From: Desulfosarcina sp.
GTDB lineage: Bacteria; Desulfobacterota; Desulfobacteria; Desulfobacterales; Desulfosarcinaceae
Reading direction: 5' to 3'
Length of the DNA: 12,244 nt
Assembly (NCBI GenBank): GCA_018224455.1
Contig: JAGTUY010000248.1
Span: 1-12,244, forward strand
This document shows, piece after piece, positions 7,109 through 12,244 of this stretch (the first letter of the stretch is position 1; every line of letters starts with the position of its first letter). The translations under genes were made by a program, and so were the position numbers. Below the pieces are notes generated by a model, which saw only the letters and a program-made list of their open reading frames with translations, did not search any database and was not told the origin of the DNA.

Positions 7109-7693
7109 TTAAGGCCAGGCGTCTAAAAGTGCCTGCGCGTCGGCAGCCCCGTTTTCGGCACTGGCGACCACCCATCGGCGAAGGTCTGTCAGCCGATTCC
7201 TGGATTCAGTAGCGCCACCCGCCAGGGCGATCTGGTACCATTCGAAGGCTTGGGCAGGATTTTTACGAATACTACCGCTGGGCAGCTCCAAACTGGGGTC
7301 ATAGTACTCTCCCACGGCCATTGCCGCTTCGGCATTTCCACTCTCCGCGGCATATTCCAGAAGAAGAAACGCCGCATCCGCCCGTTCGGGTTTGTCAGGC
7401 AGGGTTGCGGCCATGGCGAAGGCTTCTGCGGGCGTGATCCCCTCGCGCAGGACCTGCCTGGCCTGCTCGAGAACCGGGGCATCCGGCGCATAGGTGGGTT
7501 TGGGCGGAGGGTTTATCTCCGCTTGCTTGCTCGGCAGGTTAGCCATTTTTGGCAGTGATGGGGAGGATGCGGGCGGCAGGGTCTCCTCACCATGGTCTTT
7601 AAAAAGCCAATAGCCTGCCCAGATGACGGCAACCAACGCAAGGGCGGTAATCGCTATCCATAACAAAGAGGCTTTACGCATTCGGTCTTGCAT
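7109..7693 (-). CDS. Membrane-anchored Sel1-like repeat protein, first gene of the operon
   Basis: This 194-residue protein has one membrane segment near the N-terminus (about 9-31, LLWIAITALALVAVIWAGY) after a short basic start, so the rest should face the periplasm. A Pro-rich linker (about 40-70) leads to helical TPR/Sel1-like repeats at about 75-190, clearest in GNAEAAMAVGEYYD and NPAQAFEWYQIALAGG. Sel1 repeats bind other proteins. A GTG start 12 codons upstream is possible, but the ATG at 7693 has a strong AGGGGAGA 7 nt before it. The stop lies 66 bp before the VWA gene. It takes the place of the TM/linker part that would join kinase and VWA in a full PpkA, so it may be an inner-membrane anchor for the VWA protein. 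That is inference; I know of no characterised homologue. Confidence 0.65.
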   Translation of the reverse strand: MQDRMRKASLLWIAITALALVAVIWAGYWLFKDHGEETLPPASSPSLPKMANLPSKQAEINPPPKPTYAPDAPVLEQARQVLREGITPAEAFAMAATLPDKPERADAAFLLLEYAAESGNAEAAMAVGEYYDPSLELPSGSIRKNPAQAFEWYQIALAGGATESRNRLTDLRRWVVASAENGAADAQALLDAWP

Positions 7694-7786
7694 ACGGTTT
7701 CTCCCCTTGTGGCGTACTGCGGACAACACGCGCCTTTACTTGGTGGATTGAAACAGTGAGCGAACCTGGATTAACTGGCAGCGAAA

Positions 7787-7815
7787 CTTATAGGCCCCTG
7801 GAAAATAGGTGTCAA
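7787..7815 (-). promoter_or_regulatory. Near-consensus sigma-70 promoter of the Sel1-VWA-TagTSR operon
   Basis: On the minus strand, TTGACA (7815-7810) is followed after exactly 17 bp by TATAAG (7792-7787), 11 of 12 bases matching consensus. Transcription would begin near 7780, leaving a leader of about 87 nt before the ATG at 7693. It lies in the 187-bp gap between the DUF6946-like gene and the operon, the right place for an operon promoter. No operator repeat is obvious around it, so constitutive expression is plausible. Confidence 0.65.
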
Positions 7816-7880
7816 TTGGAAACACCGGAGGGCGTGCCTCTTGGCAGCCAAATTTCAACCGCAAACAGCTAAGAACATGG

Positions 7881-8531
7881 TCACCCTTTGATCCAGGCCA
7901 AATAAAGGTGGATGTCACCAATTTTCCCGGCAGAATGGACTTGATCCATGCTTGTATAGGTCTCAAACAAATCCGCGAAAGCGGCATAGTCTTCAAACCA
8001 GTTGTATGTTGGGCTAAATGAATGAACGAGCATGGCGGCCGTTAACGCCTTGAACCGTTTGGCTTCCAATATTGCTGAAGCGGTGCGGTGCAAGAGTTGG
8101 TAACGGACTCCTTGGACTTGGTCTTTATCCAGTCCCATTGTCCGACACAGGAAATTCAACCGCTTCACCTTACCAGGTGACGGGTCATCATACCACTCAC
8201 TGACAAGCGGTCCAAAAGGTTCGTTGACTTTACCCTCAACCATGATGCTCACAAGACCTTGCCGGTTTCTTGCAAGGCAGAATAGGTCGTTCTGCGAAGC
8301 CGCCCCGTCTCCCGGGAGGCTAATCTTGTACTCCGGGATCGCCAAGAGCAACTCAACATCTTCAAGCCCCGGAACCGACGCTAAAGCCTCCTTAATCTCG
8401 CTGGGAAAACCCTTGGATTCCTCCCAACGGTGGGCCAGCGCATATGCAGCGTATCCTGCTTTCCATTGCAGATCAGGATCTGCCAGCAGGTGCTTCCAGT
8501 CCTCCGGGCCTTGGGTTGGAATGAGTATCAT
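7881..8531 (-). CDS. DUF6946-like protein, possible PD-(D/E)XK nuclease
   Basis: This is a 216-residue soluble protein with no signal peptide. Conserved-looking blocks are HRWEESKGFP (about 34-43), LLLAIPEYKISLPG (61-74), SQNDLFCLAR (79-88), VSIMVEGKVNEPFG (94-107), YQLLHRTASA (144-153) and LVHSFSP (168-174). The pattern recalls the DUF6946 family, a label recalled rather than searched. Spacing of D82, E99-G-K101 and the later Q145 resembles a PD-(D/E)XK nuclease core, with E67 as a possible extra ligand, which would suggest DNA cleavage or repair. The activity is inferred. An AGGTGA lies about 10 nt before the ATG at 8531. Neighbours are unrelated, and the operon promoter downstream makes it a separate transcription unit. 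Confidence 0.65.
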   Translation of the reverse strand: MILIPTQGPEDWKHLLADPDLQWKAGYAAYALAHRWEESKGFPSEIKEALASVPGLEDVELLLAIPEYKISLPGDGAASQNDLFCLARNRQGLVSIMVEGKVNEPFGPLVSEWYDDPSPGKVKRLNFLCRTMGLDKDQVQGVRYQLLHRTASAILEAKRFKALTAAMLVHSFSPTYNWFEDYAAFADLFETYTSMDQVHSAGKIGDIHLYLAWIKG

Positions 8532-8614
8532 CGCCGTCCATTCACCTTCTTTCTTAACGCTTCATCACACGTAAAGGTAACCACCAACGTGGCTTGCCGC
8601 GGGGAGGGTTCCAT

Positions 8615-8947
8615 TTATTTGTTTTGTTCCCCCTCGTGAAAAATCTCTGGGAAGTGACCCTTCTTGCAGATCAAGCCAGAGATCGTGTCAGTGAATGTCA
8701 CTGCAAATCCATCAGGATCTCTTCGAACGACCCTACCGGATGCATGAAGGGTTTTGTCAAAATTAAACAATGGGAATCGGATTGAAATAGGCTGTCCGAC
8801 GGCAATCTTTCTATCTGTCCTGATGAATAAACCGCCAGCACCAATATTTTTTATTTTATCTCGGAAAATCCCTTCTAACACGGTGTATTCTGCAATTATA
8901 TAGGCAGTACGGCGAGAATATTGGCGATTATCTGGTAAAGGGTTCAT
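8615..8947 (-). CDS. PilZ-domain protein (possible c-di-GMP receptor)
   Basis: This is a 110-residue single-domain protein. PilZ features are the RxxxR motif (R8-QYS-R12, then R13), a beta-rich body (AYIIAEYTVLEG, LFIRTDR, GQPISIRFPLF) and HASGRVVRRDPDGFAVTF near the C-terminus. The second c-di-GMP motif, normally (D/N)xSxxG, reads NIGAGG (34-39), so the central Ser is Gly. Binding may be kept, weakened or lost. PilZ proteins pass c-di-GMP levels on to motility, exopolysaccharide or other outputs. The frame is open 25 codons further upstream from a GTG, but ATG 8947 has AGGTGA 7 nt before it and gives a normal PilZ length. A GTG at residue 14 of the longer form is an alternative. Neighbours do not point to an output. 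Confidence 0.8.
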   Translation of the reverse strand: MNPLPDNRQYSRRTAYIIAEYTVLEGIFRDKIKNIGAGGLFIRTDRKIAVGQPISIRFPLFNFDKTLHASGRVVRRDPDGFAVTFTDTISGLICKKGHFPEIFHEGEQNK

Positions 8948-8998
8948 CAGCCATTCACCTAGTCCCGCAGTTTTCTTTAACACTTCAACGTCACCACC

Positions 8999-9016
8999 CG
9001 TCCTGCCGGCAGGACG
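8999..9016. repeat. 18-bp perfect palindrome
   Basis: CGTCCTGCCGGCAGGACG is its own reverse complement with no spacer. It sits 52 bp upstream of the preferred PilZ start, in the 167-bp gap after the DUF2914 gene. It could be an operator, the stem of a small structured element, or one copy of a dispersed GC-rich repeat. No second copy was noticed in the window. Confidence 0.6.
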
Positions 9017-9114
9017 ACACACTCACCAGTGGATGGATTCCGACCGTTTCGTTCCGTTTTTTTGGGTTGGTGCCATATGGAAGCTCGGTGAAGGTGATGG
9101 CAGAATCGAAAGGC

Positions 9115-10470
9115 TCATCGGACCACAAAGTAAAGGACCCGCAGCACCTTTCCGCCGGACGTGGCGATATCGACCCGCCATTCGCCCCGATAACGATTAT
9201 CAGAAATATTCTTGAAGCTCCATGTCCGCCAGTAGCTCGACCCTACATCCAGGGCGACATCACTGACTTTTTGCCCATCAAAATAATAGATATGCCGGAT
9301 TTTGGTTGGAACCTGCTTGGCTTCAATGGCGCTCCACACAAAAACCCGTTGGGCGGATGTGGGAAAAGAGGTATCGACACCCGCCGGCATCCGGTTTTGT
9401 ATTTCTGTACAGACGCTGGCCTGCAACACGCTCAGCTCTGCATCGACTGCTGTCGTCTCCGGTGATGGACCGGCCGTCAACTCCCTTTGGCCCGATTGCA
9501 TCTGGCTTTCATTGCCGGCGGTGGTTCGGCTGGAGTCGGCGGTCTCCGCCGTTGAAGATGAGCCGGATAACGGGGTGCTGGTCGGTGTGACAAGGTTGGA
9601 CGTGCCGGATGACTTATCGGCTTCTGACTTGGTGCGGGGTGCCGCAGCGTCGGGATCGGTGGACGACGTTGCCGCCTTTTTTTTAGCATCAGGCGGGCTG
9701 GCAGGCTCAAGGCGCTGCTGGTTGTCGGCAGGTTCGTTCAGTGGATCGGCAGTTGCGGCTGCGTCGGTGGATGCTGAGGGCAAGACCGACTGTTCAGAAC
9801 CAATGGCAGGCATTGACCGTGCGTCCTGGTCTTGCACGTGCTGCAAGGGGACAACAGGCAATGGGTCGGGATCATTGATAAACAGATGGTAGAAGCCAAA
9901 TCCGGCAAGCGCCAGGATGGCGATGCCGAACAGAGCAAAGAAAGCAACCAGCCAGGACCAAGATAAAGCGATCTTCTTAAAAAACGAAACAACGCTATCG
10001 AGCCAATTCCTGTTTTTTCGTATCGCCGAACCGATGTTCCTGATTGAGGTGCCCGCTGCCTTGAATGAGTCACTGTTGATAGGTACGGATGATACGACGG
10101 CATTGAATATCGATTTAACCTCACCAAACCGGGAACGCTTCGGCTTCTTCGGATGCTTTATTTTGGGCTTTTCGGGTGGACCGTTCCCTCCACTGTGCGT
10201 CGGGATGTCGGGTTGAATGTCCTCGGTTTGAATCTGCTTTCTATGTAAGGCCTCGTACAATGCAATGACTTCGTCTATGTTTCCCTCGATTAATCGGGAG
10301 TAGGATGCAATATATCCTTTGATATAAGGGCCTTGCGGAAGTTTCTCAAACTCATTTTTTTCTATGTATTTCAGATACAACTCTGAAATTTTAGTCAACT
10401 GGGACAGTTCACGCAGACTGATATTCTTGGATTCCCTCTCTTTTTTCAGGTAACTCCCAACAGTTTCCAT
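9115..10470 (-). CDS. RodZ-like HTH - transmembrane - DUF2914 protein
   Basis: This 451-residue protein has three parts. A cytoplasmic helix-turn-helix (about 1-70: VGSYLKKERESKNISLREL...KLPQGPYIKGYIASYSRLI) is very like the N-terminus of RodZ. A basic linker and one membrane segment (about 171-197) follow. A long Ser/Thr/Ala/Pro-rich periplasmic stretch (about 200-350) leads to a terminal domain (about 372-450: VWSAIEAKQVP, HIYYFDGQKV, YWRTWSFKNI, GEWRVDI, VLYFVV) that fits DUF2914. RodZ links MreB to the elongation machinery, but here its usual C-terminal domain is replaced, so a different envelope role is likely. DUF2914 ligands are unknown to me. An ATG 20 codons upstream (10530) is also open, but the HTH begins directly after the chosen start. 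Neither start has a strong ribosome-binding site. Confidence 0.75.
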   Translation of the reverse strand: METVGSYLKKERESKNISLRELSQLTKISELYLKYIEKNEFEKLPQGPYIKGYIASYSRLIEGNIDEVIALYEALHRKQIQTEDIQPDIPTHSGGNGPPEKPKIKHPKKPKRSRFGEVKSIFNAVVSSVPINSDSFKAAGTSIRNIGSAIRKNRNWLDSVVSFFKKIALSWSWLVAFFALFGIAILALAGFGFYHLFINDPDPLPVVPLQHVQDQDARSMPAIGSEQSVLPSASTDAAATADPLNEPADNQQRLEPASPPDAKKKAATSSTDPDAAAPRTKSEADKSSGTSNLVTPTSTPLSGSSSTAETADSSRTTAGNESQMQSGQRELTAGPSPETTAVDAELSVLQASVCTEIQNRMPAGVDTSFPTSAQRVFVWSAIEAKQVPTKIRHIYYFDGQKVSDVALDVGSSYWRTWSFKNISDNRYRGEWRVDIATSGGKVLRVLYFVVR

Positions 10471-10567
10471 CTTGCCGTCCCGACTGGAAGGGGCTCGTTC
10501 ACCAAACCCGTGCGTATCACGGTTAAACATGCGAAAGACGAAATGCGTTCGACACCGTGTTTTTAGA

Positions 10568-10612
10568 CAAAGGTATCGGAAAAATGGAATCTGTTCAAGG
10601 GCAATACCTTTG
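10568..10612. repeat. Inverted repeat spanning a candidate promoter of the HTH-DUF2914 gene
   Basis: CAAAGGTAT (10568-10576) and ATACCTTTG (10604-10612) are perfect 9-bp inverted arms 36 bp apart centre to centre. On the minus strand, TTGAAC (10598-10593) and TACCTT (10575-10570), 17 bp apart, form a weak sigma-70 promoter whose -10 lies inside one arm, with the other arm just upstream of the -35. This suits a regulator bridging the promoter. The HTH protein encoded downstream is a possible but unproven candidate. Confidence 0.4.
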
Positions 10613-10655
10613 AAATCGTTCAGACCTGATCGGGAACCACTTTTGACAACCGATC

Positions 10656-10687
10656 ACCGGCAGCGATTCCGATTCGGCAGTGCCGGT
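10656..10687 (-). terminator. Short GC-rich stem directly after the 474-residue protein gene
   Basis: ACCGGCA (10656-10662) and TGCCGGT (10681-10687) form a 7-bp stem with an 18-nt loop, immediately past the stop codon of the minus-strand gene. No T-run follows in the transcript direction, so it is a weak terminator candidate at best. It could instead protect the 3' end of the message. Confidence 0.3.
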
Positions 10688-12111
10688 CAGGAAATGGTAA
10701 TTTTACAAAAATCGAACATACAGCGACTGCTTATCTCCCGGGCCACGGCTTCGGGAACGGAGTTTTGCCACGGACCGGTTCCTTTTTGGACCTGCTCGAG
10801 GATCGCGTCCGGCCAGATGTGCATGTGGGCTTGATTGTAATGGTGAATCGGAAGGATTTTTTTGTTGGCCCGCAGGTGGGCATAGAAGTGTTTCAAATGC
10901 CCGGGGACGGGAAAGTTGTCGGTGGTCACCAAATTGTCAGGGTTGCCGTCCCGGTACATGGGGTATACAAATATCAACGTGTCACGGTCGAAAAGAGCGC
11001 CAAACGCGCCGATGATGCCACCCTTCAAGCCGTCGTAGTAGGCGTCGTTAAACAGGGTCTCCAGGTTGGGGATCCCCATGACGAAGGCCACCTTGCCGCG
11101 GGTATAGCGACCCAGATAGTCGGACAGGCGAAAATAACGCAGATAGTTGGAAACGATGACGGGGTAATTCAGGATGTTCAGGCAGTCGACACGATCGAGA
11201 ATGTCTTTCATGTCATAACTGTTTTGTTTGCGCATCTCGGCGACTGAAATTTCCGGTGCCATAATGGGGGGCTCGGGTCTGATCGGGCACATACGGGAGA
11301 ATAATTCCATACCGCTGGTCATCATGTCCACATTCACAAGGGTCACAGGCCTGAACATGGCGCGCATGACCATGACGTCACGGTTGTAGAACAGTTCCGA
11401 TGGATGAACCAAGGTCTTTCGGTCGGCGCCGAAGACAACCGCATCGGTCAATTCCGTCTGGACCAGTTTCAAGGCCATGTAGCGATTGTCGATAGCCGCA
11501 AAGTAGCTGCCGCTAAAACGGATCAGGTCGACCTCCAGGCGTCCCCAATCCAGGTTTTCTCCCAGGGATTGGATGAGGCGTTCCGGGCGGGAATGAAAGT
11601 GGAAGGCCCCATAGATCAGGTTGACGCCCAATATACCCACGGCCTCCTGCTGCTGGTCATTGCTTTCATCCAGCATGCGGATATGAATCAAAATTTCACA
11701 CGGATCGGCACCGGGGGTCACCTGCAGTTTAATCCCCAACCAGCCATGGCATTCGCCCTGCTGGCTGTAGCTTCGAGCGGTTACCGTATCGGCGAAGGCA
11801 AAATAGGTCGATTTTTTAGGACGTTTATCGCCGACCCGTTGCAATACCAGGTTGAATTCCTTGTCGAGCATTTTTTTTACTCGACCTTCGGTCACGTAGC
11901 GCTTGTCTTTCTCCTCGCCATAGATGGCATCGCTGAATGACATATCGTAGGCCGATATGGTTTTGGCGATGGTGCCGGCCGCACCGCCGGCCCGAAAAAA
12001 ACAGCGTGAGACCTCTTGGCCGGCACCGATTTCGGCGATGGTGCCGTACTTGTCGTGGTCCATGTTGAAGGCAAAGGCCTTTTGCAGGGTGGTGAGGGTC
12101 GCTTCGGCCAT
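10687..12111 (-). CDS. Conserved protein of unknown function (~474 aa)
   Basis: This soluble 474-residue protein has no signal peptide or membrane segment. Its strongest block is near the N-terminus (about 20-65): KYGTIAEIGAGQEVSRCFFR, then GGAAGTIAKTISAYDMSFSD. Other notable parts are WGRLEVDLIRFSG, VFGADRKTLVHPSELFYNRD and a His-rich HHYNQAHMHIW near 423-433, with a CMFDFC pair at the end. I recognise it as a family spread through delta-proteobacteria, cyanobacteria and Bacteroidetes, which databases label inconsistently, for example as TonB-dependent receptor or NMN adenylyltransferase. No barrel, plug or nucleotidyltransferase HxGH motif is visible, so neither label is supported. ATG 12111 is preferred to ATG 12117 because GGAG then sits 7-8 nt upstream. 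It is full length, and its function is unknown. Confidence 0.7.
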   Translation of the reverse strand: MAEATLTTLQKAFAFNMDHDKYGTIAEIGAGQEVSRCFFRAGGAAGTIAKTISAYDMSFSDAIYGEEKDKRYVTEGRVKKMLDKEFNLVLQRVGDKRPKKSTYFAFADTVTARSYSQQGECHGWLGIKLQVTPGADPCEILIHIRMLDESNDQQQEAVGILGVNLIYGAFHFHSRPERLIQSLGENLDWGRLEVDLIRFSGSYFAAIDNRYMALKLVQTELTDAVVFGADRKTLVHPSELFYNRDVMVMRAMFRPVTLVNVDMMTSGMELFSRMCPIRPEPPIMAPEISVAEMRKQNSYDMKDILDRVDCLNILNYPVIVSNYLRYFRLSDYLGRYTRGKVAFVMGIPNLETLFNDAYYDGLKGGIIGAFGALFDRDTLIFVYPMYRDGNPDNLVTTDNFPVPGHLKHFYAHLRANKKILPIHHYNQAHMHIWPDAILEQVQKGTGPWQNSVPEAVAREISSRCMFDFCKITIS

Positions 12112-12152
12112 GACCATTCTCCGTGAGGGCTGCTGGGCAATAGTTTCCTTGT

Positions 12153-12179
12153 TTTATATGGGTTTCAAAAGAAGATCAA
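12153..12179 (-). promoter_or_regulatory. Candidate promoter of the 474-residue protein gene
   Basis: On the minus strand, TTGATC (12179-12174) and TATAAA (12158-12153) are separated by 15 bp, shorter than the ideal 17. They lie about 41 bp before the preferred ATG, in the AT-rich part of the upstream region. The rest of 12180-12244 shows no gene I can support. Confidence 0.3.
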
Positions 12180-12244
12180 GTTGCTTATGGCGTACCGCGG
12201 CTGCCTGCGTGCATGGATTTATTCGGCGAGAGGAAGGCAACGGC

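Noticed and set aside
7736..7996. 86-codon minus-strand frame overlapping the end of the DUF6946-like gene
   Set aside because: It overlaps a better-supported gene out of frame, covers the operon promoter, and its composition is not protein-like.
1..12244. CRISPR array, tRNA, rRNA or complete insertion sequence
   Set aside because: No regularly spaced repeats, cloverleaf, rRNA-like segment or transposase gene was seen on either strand.

Overview
The window looks like chromosomal DNA of a Gram-negative bacterium, most likely a Desulfobacterota relative (Desulfosarcina/Desulfobacteraceae type). This is inferred from gene content (type VI secretion-style periplasmic signalling genes, an HTH-TM-DUF2914 protein, PilZ) and from a dispersed GGGGACAGGTACTT motif familiar from those genomes. 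No rRNA, tRNA or marker gene fixes the taxonomy. Apart from a partial gene at the left edge, every credible gene lies on the minus strand, so transcription runs right to left.

Left edge (1-1290): the last 39 codons of a plus-strand gene end at 122. A 313-bp AT-rich stretch follows, with repeat-like debris: the GGGGACAGGTACTT motif, a hairpin and an 11-bp direct repeat. Then comes a VapBC-type toxin-antitoxin pair, antitoxin (860-1090) before PIN toxin (436-843), with a promoter overlapped by AT-rich repeats that suit autoregulation. A gene scrap may lie at 1226-1288.

Centre (1278-7815): the main feature is a five-gene operon. In transcription order it encodes a membrane-anchored Sel1-like protein, an exported SH3/VWA protein matching the periplasmic part of the type VI secretion kinase PpkA, a TagT-like ABC ATPase, a TagS-like FtsX/LolE-type permease and a TagR-like SUMF1-domain protein. 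TagT/TagS and TagS/TagR overlap by about 10 nt, indicating translational coupling. A near-consensus sigma-70 promoter (TTGACA, 17 bp, TATAAG) lies just upstream. This is the envelope half of the threonine-phosphorylation pathway that controls type VI secretion in Pseudomonas aeruginosa, but without a kinase, phosphatase, Fha protein or TagQ lipoprotein in the window. The PpkA-like protein has a cleavable signal peptide where the kinase and membrane anchor would be. The cluster may therefore be a kinase-less envelope signalling system, or it may depend on a kinase encoded elsewhere.

Right part (7881-12244): separate minus-strand genes. They encode a DUF6946-like protein with a plausible PD-(D/E)XK nuclease core, a small PilZ-domain protein, a RodZ-like HTH-TM protein ending in DUF2914, and a roughly 474-residue conserved protein of unknown function. 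The spaces between them hold an 18-bp perfect palindrome, a long-spaced inverted repeat over a candidate promoter, and a short GC-rich stem after the last gene.
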